DNA of 64,000 nt, from NCBI GenBank assembly GCA_000827495.1, contig KN817539.1, forward strand, positions 1 through 64,000, given 5' to 3'. Below are positions 1-12,429 of the stretch, one piece after another. Source of the stretch: Hypholoma sublateritium FD-334 SS-4 (taxonomy: Eukaryota > Basidiomycota > Agaricomycetes > Agaricales > Strophariaceae). A program made the position numbers and the translations under genes. The notes beneath the pieces were generated by a model. That model did no database searches and was not told where the DNA came from. It saw nothing but the letters and a program-made list of their open reading frames with translations. Position 1 is the first letter of the stretch, and each line of letters begins with the position of its first letter.

Positions 1-1087
1 ATAAGGTCTAGTCTACGGACTCTAAATAAGGAAAAGCACACTTGGTGCTCTAGTCGTCGTGCTAGTTCCCGGATAACAAAACAATACAAAAACCACCTTA
101 CAACCAAAATCTATACGGTTGACTTTGAGTGAACGTACTTCAGTACTTTTCCAAAGAACCCCGACTCTCGCATTAAAAGAAGCACTTAAAGCAGATTAGC
201 TTTGTGTTAGGTTTTGTGTGTGTGTTTGAATAGTAGAACTATTCAGGGCGTCACTTTACCCTACCAGAACGAATCAACGTCCTTCAGCGGTGCCCTAACA
301 ATGTGCATAGGTATGCACCAATGTTCCATGCATGCTATACTTCCCGCTAACTGCCGACTGGCGCAGCGCCCAAGGAGCATGCATGGCGTGGCTCTGGACC
401 GCCGTTGTCCAGTGTGCTGTCTCCATGTTCCACCGTGTTACAGGGGCCGGTTGGGTGCATGGGGGCTGCGATTTGTGCGCCAGGGTATCGAGTGCGGCGT
501 GGGAGGGTGTAGCGCAAGCACGAGCACTGTGCCTTGGGATAGTGGGGCCAGACACACCGCGGTGCGTATCAGTTCGGCCATATCTGTGCTACCGCGCCCT
601 GCTGACCAGCGCGTACACAATTATTTCCAGTGCTACTCACCGTTCCAACACCAGAGCTGGCGCCCTCAGCCCTGTCATGCACAGATAAACAGACAACATT
701 GGCGCGCATGGCCGCTTCCCGATCTAGGCACCTCTCGATCACTCTACGCAAGTCATGAAGCGAAATAAATGTCAGGGCCCTTTGCAGAGTGGTCTATCTT
801 GCTGTGTGACTGTCATAGAAGCCGATGGTCTGGTTCGACACGCAGAGCCTGACCACAAATGAGGTGGACGGCACAATCGGTGCAGGAGGGCTCATGGCGA
901 AATTGTCTCGGTATGTAATTTATCTCTCTTACAGCTCATTCGGCACCAGATTCGGATGCTCATGTCTAATCAACAGGGAGATAGATGTAGTCTGCATGGT
1001 GTCCTCTCTGGCTTATCATTCCATTTCATATGTACAAGGATAATGACATGTTTCATTGGTACCAAGAACGTTGAGCGCAAAGTGAAA
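1..1087. other. Intergenic, no gene recognised
   Basis: No reading frame here can be joined into a convincing spliced gene. The overlapping ORFs at 214-768 are rich in Cys, His and Arg, lack any motif and run on both strands, which is typical of chance frames. A short TG run lies near 214-225. A neighbouring gene could lie just outside the left edge. Confidence 0.5.
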
Positions 1088-1984
1088 TCATAAGTCAATT
1101 TTCCGAATCGGCAACACCATACGCCAAGAGGCATGGAACTGGGTCTGTACCATTGACAGATAGTCTGCAGATGTCTAACAGTAGTAGGTTCAAATCAGAT
1201 CTTGTAAGTGAAACTGCTCAATAACGAGGATGTGGCTTACCATGTCTAATTTCGACCACATAGGGTACTGCAGGAACTCTAGAACTCCTCAAATCATCAT
1301 GGAAAACTCGAAACCCATCATCTTCGATTGCCTCAATGGCTCTGTCAACCTGGCGTTCAGCTGCTTCAAGCTGTCTCTCCGTGAAATTGACGTTTTCTTC
1401 AGCGCATTCACGCTGTTTTTTCGCCCAAGTTTTGTAAACATGAGCTTGTACGACCAAGTCATAGGCTTTTCCAAGAACTTCTGATGCTTCAGCGTGGGAT
1501 GTGAAGGCTGCGGGTATATCAAGCTGTACGATTGCGGTCACAATTTATGAGATTAGCAGCAAATGACACTCCAAAACAAAGTAGGTACATACTGAAATAT
1601 GTTCAAAATTGTAACTCCTCTGACGGTCATTCAAGCCATTCTCCTGATGTCCTTGCCTCGGACCAGGTTGGCCACGGGATGTTCGAGAAACCTCTTCACC
1701 ATAGCTTTGTGCCCGACTCGGAGTCAGGTTCTCGTTCATATCAGACTAAGTATTCAGTGACATTTTCAAACAATGAGTGATCCGATTTTGTTGCTGATAT
1801 GTTCACAGGACATGCTTACAAGATGGTAGTCACTTTGGACAGCCTGAGGTGGGACGTTTACCTCCGGGTGGATTTGATTATTCTCAATATTATCACTCCC
1901 GGACCTACGATCGCGATCATACTGATCATGCTGCTGGCCACGCCGTTCATGGAAGAGTGAGATGCTCTGATCCGACAATGACAT
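1088..1984 (-). CDS. Hypothetical protein, four exons, helical region
   Basis: I do not recognise this family. On the minus strand four exons join in frame: 1984-1820, 1745-1593, 1523-1241 and 1164-1088, giving 225 residues. The first two introns are phase 0, the third is phase 1, and all have GT-AG borders (donors gtaagc, gtatgt, gtaagc). The first half (about residues 1-105) is polar and low in complexity, with many Gln, Asn, Arg and Ser. Residues about 110-175 look strongly helical and charged, with Ala/Glu/Arg heptad-like spacing (motifs AKKQRECAEEN and ERQLEAAERQVDRAIEAIED), so a coiled coil is likely. The C-terminus carries aromatic and basic residues. There is no signal peptide or membrane segment. 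It is divergent from the DUF6532 gene, 418 bp apart, so the two may share a promoter. The start at 1984 is the first ATG of the open frame. The exon-intron logic is good; the function is unknown. Confidence 0.6.
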
Positions 1985-2402
1985 GGTAAAGGAAGATAGC
2001 AGCTTGAAGAGATGTAGTAGATAGAGAGTAGCGACTTGGATGGCCAATGCGGAAAGGACAAAAAAATCCTGAAGCGTGTTCAAGTTATATACCAGAGAAA
2101 TACCGCTTATTTATGTAATGGATTTATCGGCACTGATTTTCAGCGATAACCAATACATTTCCGCAAGATTGGCATTGGTACTTCGAAATCGGGGTTCAAA
2201 ACAAGCTCATACGAAGCTCATGAGTCATCTTCTAGTCTTTTCCAGAATCCAAAAAATATGTCAACTGTTGTGCGATTGCGAGAACCTGGACCATGAGTTC
2301 AACTCAAACATACTAAGTCCAACATACCTCGTACAACTCTCGTACTACTCCGAATATTCTGATTGCCAACACCCTTGCCATAAACCAAGTCATAAGGACG
2401 CC
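1985..2402. promoter_or_regulatory. Divergent intergenic promoter region
   Basis: These 418 bp separate two start codons facing away from each other (hypothetical protein at 1984 minus, DUF6532 protein at 2403 plus), so they probably hold both promoters. The plus-strand frame is open for part of this stretch (from 2076) but has no coding look. No clear TATA or CCAAT box is evident. Confidence 0.4.
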
Positions 2403-5158
2403 ATGCCACCACGCCGCTCTGCAAGAACAAAAAATCCATCAGAACCAAACTTGGATGATGATGCAGCTGCGGAACATATCCATGGCCCTACTACGACCTT
2501 GAAGGCAGGGTCAAAGCGCAAGCTTGCTGTCAATCCAGAATTGGACAATGAGCAACAACATGAAGCCTGTGGTCCTTCGACTTCACCAGCGAAGGGATCA
2601 AAGGCACGAAAGTTGAAGAAACCAAAGCTCATTGCTGAGGTGTCTGGTCTGACTAGTACGGAAGATAATGTAGCTCTTAACCCTGGTTAGTATTGTTGAA
2701 TGCCTGGAGAAGGTATCATTTGACTCACCAGTCTCACTACACTCCACGATGCATGTAGATATATCCAAGTCTCCAGGAGAGGACATCCCAGGCCCACCAG
2801 CGGCACCACTCAAGAAGAAACGTGGACGTCCCCCTAAATCCCAGACAGCGCCCACTCCACCTTCGCAGCTAGAAAATGGTGGAAACGTCGCTGCGGCTAC
2901 AAAGCCTGATGGTGCCAAGTCAAAACACCCCAAAGCTTTGGGACCTGCCGTTGTTCGTGATGCTCTTCCCTACCGTGAAAGCAGGATTGCGGCAGCAGAT
3001 ACTTTAGCTGCCCATTATGCCCCCCAAGCCCGACGTTCATCACAGGAGGTGGCTGCTGCACGTGAAAACGAGAGAAAGGAGCTAGATGATCTCATTCGAC
3101 GAGGAGAGGAAGCAAAACTAAGAGTTGCTCAAATGCATATTGCCGAAGAGGAACAAGACTGCAATGCTTGGAACCCCACACGCCTTTCAGCATCCCTTGC
3201 ATGGAATAGACAGCCACAGCCAAGTACAACTCAGGCCACGATCCTGGACAGTGAGGACGATGATGCTAGTGGCGCAAAACCAAGCTCGGGAGAGGAGTTC
3301 AACTTCATGGAGGTAGACGAAATGCCTTCCGAATCGAGTGATTCCCAGTCGGACGGTGAGAAGATGATTACAAAGAGTGGAAAGCAAAGGGCTATACCGG
3401 TGTGTCATGCTCATGGTTTATAGAATATGACAGGTGAATTTACATTCATGTTCCTCATTGTACAGAAGAAGAAGAAAAAAGTAGAGAAAGGACAGACAAA
3501 GAATGATATTGCTGTAATGGCCGAGAAATTACGTGGGAAGTCTCAAGCTAGTGGCTCAAATTTGAAGACAATGTGAGTACCATAATCAAAACCATTACTG
3601 TATTGTATCTTCATATACCAGTTTTTTTTTGCTCATCTGTTTCAGTTTTCAGCCATCCGATACTGCACCGAAGAAGTATGCTAATGCAGGCCTGAAGAAG
3701 AATACCGCTCAGAAAGAGAAACGGCCCAAAGAACCAGATGTTATTGATCCGTATCAAGTTGGAGGCCTTCAAGACTCAGACGCTGTGGCCACGCAACCAA
3801 AAAGGCCACCCCAGTCTCTCCTTCCAGGACTAAGCCGCACTCAGATACCAGAGGCTTTATACTCTAAGAGCCTTCAACGAAATGATGCTCGAAGAAATCA
3901 GGTACGTTGAACTTAATGTAACTCCGAAGTAGACATATTAGTATTGACATTTGTATAAATACTACAGCTTGTTGGTCTTGTTGCTACACAGTCATCAGTT
4001 GATCCTACTTACTTTCAAAGCTCGGATGGAAATACTACTGAGGTTAGTAAAAGTTAGTCGTGGCAAATCTGGTCATAGTGCTGATCAATGTTATCTCAGA
4101 GATCTCGACCAAAGAAAAGCAAGTTGAAAAAGGTCAACACAAAGGCGAACACAAATTTTAGCTCAGATGATGGATCTCATGATCTGACCAAAGAGTTTCT
4201 TGACGATCCACGTTGGCCTAAAGTTTTTATTCCAACGTTGACGCATGCTCTTTATGTTTCACAAGCACCATTTTCAAACTTCACGATGGAGTCACCTGAA
4301 TTTCTTGTCATTGTTCAACGAGTCTTTGACCTTGCTTTTCCAACAATTGATTTCACTCTTTCACCCAACAATGCCATCGTGAAAACGGTAAGTGAACATT
4401 GATCAATTGATCGTTATGGATACTTGCTAACTGACTGTTATTATCTATTTATGTCAGTCCTATGAGCGAATGAAAACTCGGCGCTCCAAGATTGCAGGTG
4501 CCATCCGAGACTATATCAAAGACTTTTTGAGCCAGGCACCATATGCTAATCAACCACGAGCTATCCGGGACTACGTTCACTGGGCACTGAGACCGGATGG
4601 CCCTGCATATTATCAAGCCCCCACCCCCGAGAACTGTATTGCTCCTCGAGGGAGTAGTGCATATATTGTGAGTTGTACTCTGATTAGTATTCTATGTTTC
4701 AGGATAACTTCATCTATTTTAAAGGCTCCTGAAGGCTTCCTGCAGTCGGAGTTCATTGCCCCGATTGCAGAGAAGTACCTCAAGTATGCCTTAAATTCGG
4801 TACTTCATCCAACTATTGGAATGCAAAATCCACCAAAAGGCCTCTATGTTCTTATTTTGACTGCAGTGAGCATCGTTTACATGAGCCAGCTTGATCTTTT
4901 AGTTGATAATTCTAGGTCGAACGGGCATTTCGAGCGCACATAACTGGAGCGTACACTGATCCTCCTGTTTTTGGCCACCAAAACTATTGGTCAGCGATGC
5001 AAGATTTCTACAAAATTTTGGATCTTGTCAGCGAGAACCGCTGGAAGACAATTCTTAAATTTGACGCTCAGGATGAAAGTCTTTGGCAAGATAACCATGC
5101 AGACAACTCCATGATATCCGCCAACCGTTTACAACTTTACATTCCTTCAAGCCCTTGA
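2403..5158 (+). CDS. DUF6532-domain protein with AT-hook
   Basis: Nine exons join in frame: 2403-2685, 2732-3399, 3466-3572, 3646-3901, 3968-4042, 4100-4387, 4458-4667, 4725-4865 and 4916-5158 (756 residues). The N-terminal half is basic, low in complexity and Ser/Lys/Pro-rich. It has an AT-hook-like core KKKRGRPPK at about residues 122-130, a Glu/Arg-rich helical stretch and acidic Ser/Asp/Glu patches. From about residue 485 to the end lies a globular domain resembling DUF6532, a family expanded in Agaricomycetes. Recognisable pieces are the KTRRSKIAGAIRDYIKDF segment, the GFLQSEFIAPI segment and the VERAFRAHITGAYTDPPVF segment. The AT-hook suggests a nuclear, DNA-binding role; that is inference, as the domain has no known biochemical function. 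Introns are 46-73 nt. The start is the first ATG in the open frame and opens a typical basic tail (MPPRRSART). Confidence 0.85.
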
Positions 5159-5460
5159 ATTTGTTCTTTTTCGAAGTATTTTTGTGGTTATGTTTTCTCA
5201 TTCAACTTGCCGTATTTGTCATTTTTGTAGTATAAATTTGTTCTTATTACATGTTTCGGTGCTTATCTACTCCGTCTATTTTTTTTGTACTCATGTTTCC
5301 AGGTTTCTGAAAGGTTTCTACAGATTCTTTGGTTTTCTGTAGTTTGCACCATAGCTAGTTTCCTTCACTTCGGACATATGTTTCCTAGTTTCCCAATTTC
5401 CCAGTTTTACAGGGTTTTTGGGTGGTTTCTAGGTGGAGAAACCGCTGGAAACCAAATGGA
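5159..5460. repeat. GTTTC/GAAAC-rich tail downstream of the DUF6532 gene
   Basis: After the stop codon the sequence becomes T-rich, as in a fungal 3' UTR. From about 5295 to 5455 the core GTTTC recurs many times at irregular spacing. It ends in a perfect hairpin: ggtttct at 5424-5430, six bases, agaaacc at 5437-5443. Another GGAAACC copy follows. It could be a 3'-end signal or a decayed repeat. Confidence 0.35.
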
Positions 5461-6126
5461 CTGATTGCTGATGCATGTGGGTGCCGCCGTTACTGAATAC
5501 ATACATGGGACATCTCCGGGCCTCTGGTATCGCATTTCCTATTATTTCTCCCGTTATTTCTCAGCCCGCTGTCTCCAATACATACTTCAAATTCCGCTAA
5601 ACTGTCGGCTCTCACCCTCGGGTGTTTGGGGAGGAGTTGTCTCCATGGGCTCTCATGATGTATACTCACCCATAACTATGGGTCATCTCGGCATATACAG
5701 ATTGGATTTACAGTGACCCAGAGCAAATTGAATCTACTGCTTGTGTAGCGATTACTACTTTTTAATCGAGACGAATCTCATGCGTATTTCGACACCATGG
5801 TTTATGCTTTTGACCCTCGTTGATCGATCCTCTGGGCGGTGGTAATATGCTACTTTATATAATTCAAACGTTATTCCTGGACAGTCCGAATCCTTTCCTA
5901 ACTTTTGTCGCACAAACCGAGAAATTATTTAGCAGTGCGATTTCACGCAAACACGAGTATCCTGCCACATTTCGAAGGACAAGATCAATGGCAAGTACAG
6001 AAATACATACTATGGTCAAGCGCTGCTGTGATTGGCCATTACATATACCTCTCGCTGATTGGCCGCTGTCTAGCAATAAATGTGCATCCTATTTATTTCT
6101 CTGTGTAAACCTTGTCCGGAATACAT

Positions 6127-6151
6127 TTTCCTCTAGATTGTCCAGAGGAAA
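6127..6151. repeat. Perfect 8-bp inverted repeat (hairpin)
   Basis: Arms tttcctct (6127-6134) and agaggaaa (6144-6151) are exact inverted copies around a 9-base loop. It lies about 70 bp after two CCAAT-like gattggcc motifs. Nothing coding is adjacent. Confidence 0.5.
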
Positions 6152-6369
6152 TTGTCCAGTTCAAAGCAAAGGAGATATCTATTGATTCTTTGTTTGATTT
6201 TCTCGTATTTTATTGGTTTACCGTAGCTACCAGTGCGAGATGTACCTCTTTCTAAAAATAATATCCCCGCGTTCCCGCTATGGGGTTCGGTGAGAAACAC
6301 CGGCTAGGAAGGAGAGATGCAATATTATTATTATTCGGAGCCAGGATATAACTATTCCAGTTATTGATT

Positions 6370-8010
6370 ATCCGGGAGGGGGTGACTTGTCAGAGCCTTC
6401 GAGTACTCAGCGGGAGTACTATTGCGTGTTAATAACCAACAAATGTCATCTGACATAGACGCCTTCATTCCAAGTGCCGTTGTGCCATGGAACTCGGTGA
6501 CTTTGACATCCCCCATATGTCATTCATCTCTAAATGTGAAGTCCCAGGTTACCAGCTGATTTCTGAAATCCAAATCACTCAGTTAGAACGTATCTATTAA
6601 TCTGAACATTCATTAATTTCTTTAAGAATCATTTGAAGTGAACGAAGGATTGAAAATGCGTACACAATGTCCAAGCCTCTCATTCAAAAGGTACTGACAG
6701 TGTATCAAGGCATGTGATCCACTGCAATAATTTTAGGTAGGTCCCCGTTAATCTAACTTCTGTTATGTGGAAAGGATGAACTTTATGTTTGACTTCTTCG
6801 GAGAAGCAACTTTGATATTATACGTACAATGAATAGATCGATTGGGAAGGTGAGACTGCACAGAGCATAACTTACCCCGCACTATTATCCTGGCCGAGGA
6901 GTTCACGAGGTCGAGGCTCCAGGCTCGTTATGGGCCAGTTATGTTTGAAACGGATTACACGAAGCACTAAATATAAGTCAATTAGAATGTTGAGATAGTG
7001 AAGGCCCGGGGAGGCATGCACTGGCAAATACATCATCGTACATACCACTTTGCGTACATTCTTTCTTCTCCCTTCGAATACCAATGCTGTGTATATCCAA
7101 AACAGAGTGATCGGCTTTAAAATACGTTGAAGGCGGTTTGACGGAGAACGTAAGATGGTCTAACTGTGGAAATAGGTCAACACTGCCTCCGCGTGTAACA
7201 CGAAATGATCACAAGTAAAGACTAGACCAGAAGAATGCCAGGAAAATAATGTAGGCAGGCAGGCAAATTCAATATCGTGTCACTTCGATTCCTATAGCCA
7301 TTGCTTTCACTTGGAACTTGGAGCTTCTTATTGTCAGAAGAACTGCCATATACGAGATTATTAGGACGCGGAACTAGAAGTGATCAATAAAACATAGGAC
7401 AGTTCACCTTGAACCATTTACCAATGGTTACCTGTCGGTATTTTCAACGACGCTCAGCATGTCAATGTCGAGATGGTGGCGCGTAGTTGTACGGGTTCGG
7501 TAGCACTGACATTGTTGATTTTTCAGGGTGACAGAACTGCATCAAGAGACACCAAGAAAGGTGGAGGAGATAGAACGTCGACAGTCGAGGAAATGTTAGT
7601 CAATCAAAACTCAGACAAGCACGTACAGTTTGTCAATAGACACCGTGCAAATACCTCCTAAAAAGACGCCGGCGTAGGATACAGAGACAGACAAGAAAAG
7701 TGTGTAAACGCCGACGGCGATGTCGTGTATTTGAACTTCAACTTGCACTTCGATATCAGAATGTTTGAGTAAGATGCACAGCCACAACAGGCACATACGG
7801 GCCGCAGACTGCTTGGCAAGTACACAGAAATTTAACCACTAAGCAGTATGTATGTGCTTCGTATTCTGGTAGCAAATGATGCCAGGGAGCCATGTCTGAG
7901 GAACACCAGCCGGTTTGATGATTGAAAAGATAACTCTGGCTGAAAGTATGGACACTATGGACACATATACTTGCAAAAATGAGGATTGCCGGCGGGCCAG
8001 CGTATAGTTT
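6370..8010 (-). pseudogene. Possible degenerate multi-exon membrane protein
   Basis: On the minus strand several separate open stretches have splice-like borders and hydrophobic translations: about 7960-7850, 7800-7640, 7270-7040, 7020-6880, and a final one ending near 6370. The segments are rich in Leu, Ile, Val and aromatic residues. One contains an RSPSNRLQRILKPITLFW stretch, loosely like the loop-helix pattern of the DUF6533/6534 multi-pass proteins common in Agaricomycetes. I could not join them in a single frame without stops, so this is either a decayed gene or a real gene whose exons I misplace. Family assignment is a guess. Confidence 0.2.
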
Positions 8011-8396
8011 TCAGCGGAGATAACTGCCCACAAGGATACAAGGGCTCAGCAGAGGAGTTCCAGAAAAGTTCCAGGGAAGCCAATAGGCTAAGACCAATCA
8101 GAGCTTCGTGCAGGGAGCTAGAAAGCACGGAACGATTTCAGCCGAACCAAGCAAGAAGTGAAAGCACTTTAGCGCTGGCCGACACGGATATGCTGCTGGT
8201 TTAAGACATACGGTTCCACAGGTATGGGCTCTTTGCGCCGCCGTAAGAGAAGCCAGAATCAGTGCAGGGGCATCGGAAATCGGTCCGCTGCAGACTTGCA
8301 AGCGCAGAGCTTAGAAATGTGCGAGATGACATATCAGAATAACCGCAGTGTAAGCTCGTTTTTATGTCCAGTCCAAAGGCCATATGGCTGAGCCGT

Positions 8397-8412
8397 GGGG
8401 GGGGGGGGGGGG
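8397..8412. repeat. Poly-G tract (16 G)
   Basis: An uninterrupted run of 16 guanines on the plus strand in otherwise non-coding sequence. Such a run can form quadruplexes and is also a common place for assembly length errors. Confidence 0.9.
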
Positions 8413-9465
8413 ATGGTTCTTTCTTTCTTCGTTGTGAGGACCGCCCAGAGATTCCACGATCAAACGCGGTTTCTAAAGAACCAGCCTCGAGAAAAGGCGG
8501 CCGCCGGGCGTGAGATCTTGGGGAGCGGGTAGACAGTACGTACTGCGCTTTAAATTTGACAATCGACTCGGACGCATAAGAATACGTACCTATTTATACT
8601 AGGAGAAGTGCGGTCCGCAATCAAGTGTCTTTCTTCCGTTGAAATTTCCGACTTCGCAAGTACCGGCGAACCTGAAATCACGAGGACTGAGCGCGTTTTG
8701 GATGACCATCCCGCCTGCGGTATCACAGTCACTTCGCTGCTGTTGAAAGACGCGTTATTCGTACCACACCGTTGCTTGAAGTCAAGGTGGCTTACTTACC
8801 TTGCGGTTGGGCTTTGTAAGGCTTTGTCCCGGCCTTGTCATTCAATATTCAATCCTCACGGTGTCGGCAGAAATCGCACATTCCCTGTAAGCATGTTGTA
8901 AGGAAGTGACATCTGTCCAATAAAGTTAGAACCAGTCGCTCATAGTTGACCCTGTTGCGACAAAGTCGGTGTGTGGGCTATGACGCGATGATGGAGGAGA
9001 AGGTCGTGGTTGCGGACCGAAACGAAGAAATCTCACGGCATACATGTAATTGGCATCGGCCGACGTTGGGCCGAAAGCCGTATGTAATGCCGGCCAGTCC
9101 CCGGCAATGGCGAAAGAACAACGAGAAATGATATATGATTGCAGGCAGAATAAAAAGTCACGGAATTTTTTTCGCAGTTCCCAACTTACAGGTTGAATTT
9201 ATCTTGAGGCTGATCAGAGAACGTTACGCGCCGAAGAGTCAACACAGAACAACTTGTTTCTATGTAAACATCGAGATGAGTATCCAAATTCCGGGTAGAT
9301 GTAGCCGTCGGCCAACCGTCGGCACCGTAGGTAGGAGGGAATAGCTCAACGAGACGTATCTGGAAAATTTGTATTCTCCTGCGTAGTACTGGCCCACCAA
9401 AGGTAAAATGTAAAAGGAGGCGGGCTATACCGTGCGTCCGACACGTCGGCCCTCATGATACGGTG

Positions 9466-9473
9466 TATAAATA
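9466..9473 (+). promoter_or_regulatory. Orphan TATA-like box
   Basis: The sequence tataaata stands in a GC-mixed context. No coding frame starts within the next few hundred bases, so it may be chance or mark a non-coding transcript. Confidence 0.15.
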
Positions 9474-10946
9474 CAGTGATGAGCCTCGGGCTCGAAGTTT
9501 AAACATATGACGGCGACATGTCGAATCAGGATGCTTTCATGGCCCCAGTTACTTTAGTTCACTTTGGATTTTGCCATTGAGTGTTGTTTTACATTTGAAG
9601 TTATATTGAAGTGTGGCAATGCAAGTGCGATGAACACAATATCTAGCATGTTTAAATATATATTTTGCATGCCCTGGACTCGGATTTCTCAGCCTGGATA
9701 TTTATTACGCCCAATGGTACCAGTGGTGGGATACGCCGCTCCTTTCATGTTTTCTAGAGTGATATTACTAGACCATCGTCGCACGAGCATATAAATTTTG
9801 ATGAGCTATTGACTTCGGAATGGACAAGTCTGGTTGTCAAACGATAAAAAGACAATCCCAAAGGCCGCACGCACCAAATAGATCGGCCATGCATCGGAGG
9901 CAAAATATTCGTTGTCCTCGATCAATGAATCGATGATGCTCAGTGCTGGTAGCTTGAATAGAGTCGTTCGAATCTCGATACCGATCATTGGTACTCTGCA
10001 CAAGAAACGATTCCGCCCGGATATCATTATCGGGCGAGTCGTTGCCTTATCCAGGAGGGGGGTCTGCGATATATGTGTCCCGCCAAATTGGCTCGCGGAC
10101 GGGCCGTTCATTCATGCATTCACACCCCATTATTCTTGCTTGCATGATTCAGACCTTCAGACGTCACCAGGGAGGAGCTAATACAAAAAACACGCACCCA
10201 TTTGTTCATGAAAGAGTCATTTACATTCATCAAAGGTCATCCTTGTCAACCGAAAGCCTTTCATTGCCCAAATCCACTCGTTATAGCAGTACACGTTTCT
10301 GTGCAGCTGACTGAAGATGATACATGCTCTTGTGTTGTGCAGACGTCAAGACTTCATTTCCGAGAGAGCTGGCTTGTCTGCTCGGGGAAGACAAACGCAT
10401 TGCCCGGATAGGACCAATCTTTGAACAATTGAACGTGGTCAAAGACACAATACAAATCACAAATACAAAAAAAGCGAACTTAATGAACAAGGAGGGCCCC
10501 GTTTTCAGAGTTTTCTTTGAGACGTTAACATCTCCAATATATATCGTCTCTTGTTTCCGGAGTCATTCATGCGTAGTTTAGACGCAAGATTAACGTTTTA
10601 TGGGCGGTGGCGCTAACAAGAATCGTACAATCAGCACAGGAATGCGGGGTAAGGGATCGAGATCGGGCACTCCATTCATCACATACCTGCTGCACTCAAC
10701 CTCGGAGGAGCCAGACTGGGCTTCTAAACAGGTTGGATAGTAGCCCGAATTCACCAGGTCTTCGCCATTCGGTGGCTGGCTTGAATCAGTAGCCAATCAG
10801 TAGCCACAGTCCAATCTTTTAGGATTTGCGTCCATTAGCCGTCATAGATGGGGCGAGAAGGGGTTCTTGAGAATGATAGCCTGGGCAGAGGAATCCAAGT
10901 CATTTAATTACGCTCGAACTATTGGCATTCCCAGAGCTTTATCGCC

Positions 10947-10976
10947 GATATGACCTAGATATGACCTAGATATGAC
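10947..10976. repeat. 11-bp tandem repeat, 2.7 copies
   Basis: The unit gatatgaccta is repeated twice exactly and followed by a partial third copy (gatatgac). It lies in non-coding sequence. Confidence 0.8.
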
Positions 10977-12429
10977 GACCTTTGGCTGTCGGGGACGTGT
11001 AATCGGACGAGAGTGGGGCAACGTCGAACCATTTGAATTTAGAGTGTTATGGCCTTGATTTGAACGAAGTGTACGTGGCTGAAGTTGGGCTGAAGTAGAC
11101 TCGTGGCGTCTGCCAATGCCGTTAGTCGCTGCGAGCGAGCGCTCAGCGAGCCCGGGGTGACGTTCGAATTCAGACTCCGCGTGTAAAGCGGGGAACTCGT
11201 TGACAAGGGTCCGATGCGGGGAACGTGTCGGGATGCTGTCACCGGCAAGATGGTGTGGGCGCGGCGGGACCCCCCTCGGCGCTCGCGTGGCGGTACAGAA
11301 AGAATTCTTGATTATGTAAAATGACGCCCCCCCCGCCCCGTCGGCGCCGACGCTGCGCGCGTGGACCCGCGCGTTCAATTATGTTCACGAGCACTGATAT
11401 AGCCAGGTTGAAGTTCAGTGTAGCCTCTCAATAGAAGTCGATTCAATCAATCATAACGTCGGCGGGAAGCCATTCCGTTCCCATCCATTTTCAATCACCT
11501 GTGTGCGCATCATGCCTAACGCCCGACCATTGCATCCGCTTCCGTGCTTAGCGCTTATCCGGCACTTTGGCGCACTCGGACGTTCAAGTTTAGTCCAGCT
11601 GTGATTCCATAACACGGCCTCAACAAGAAACAATCAGGAGAGGGAGACAAGAGACCTCGCAATTGTGCACAATAGCGAAAGTTGAGACCCCATAATGCTG
11701 CTTTAGCGACTATAAGCATATACTGCGCATGATTGTAATTTAGAGGGGGCTGACTGAGGTTGAGAGCGTGATTTCCATTCAATGGCCAGAACCCTCCTTT
11801 CTATATATACTCACACTTTTGTTTTAATTTTCTTCCGACATGATTCTGGTGATCTCTGCACTGTCGGGAAATTGCTGGAGGTTCCTACGGAGTCTACAGT
11901 TATAAATTTGTGAATATGCGCGAGGGACGACGGGGACCTCTCGTCGGGCCTGTAACATCGTTGATGCATATTTTATTTAATCCAATTTTATCCGTCTTGC
12001 TGAAAAATCAAGTGCCTTGCACGCGACGACGACGGGCACCCGCCCTGAGAAACCATTCAAAAACACTTGCTGATTTTCCAAGCCAGTGGCGTACCTGCCT
12101 ATATTACACTCAAGTCCTTATAAACCCACCATCATTCCCCGTCCCGACGGAGAATTATTTTGTAGGAACACCATCCATGTTCAACGATGTTTCTAACTAT
12201 TTTCCACCTAATAAAATACCACCACCAGTCTCTGCTAGCATGTTGCAGGTTCGCAATTACTCCGCTTAAGGCTATGTGCAGGCCATGGACACAATTGATC
12301 AATCTGAGCAAGTCAAGGCTGCATTTTGGACCTCGAAAGTATGTATGTACATACTGTGTACAATCTAAATCTATAATTGAGCATGCTTTCTCCCTCGCGG
12401 CCGACAAGAGTCTGCAAGAGGCTCTTGCG

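Noticed and set aside
214..768. 184-codon plus-strand ORF with many Cys and His
   Set aside because: Competing ORFs cover the same bases on both strands and no pattern of a known small Cys-rich family is present.
9961..10000. GTTCGAATC-like string suggesting a tRNA T-loop
   Set aside because: No matching acceptor, D or anticodon stems could be paired around it; similar strings elsewhere also failed.
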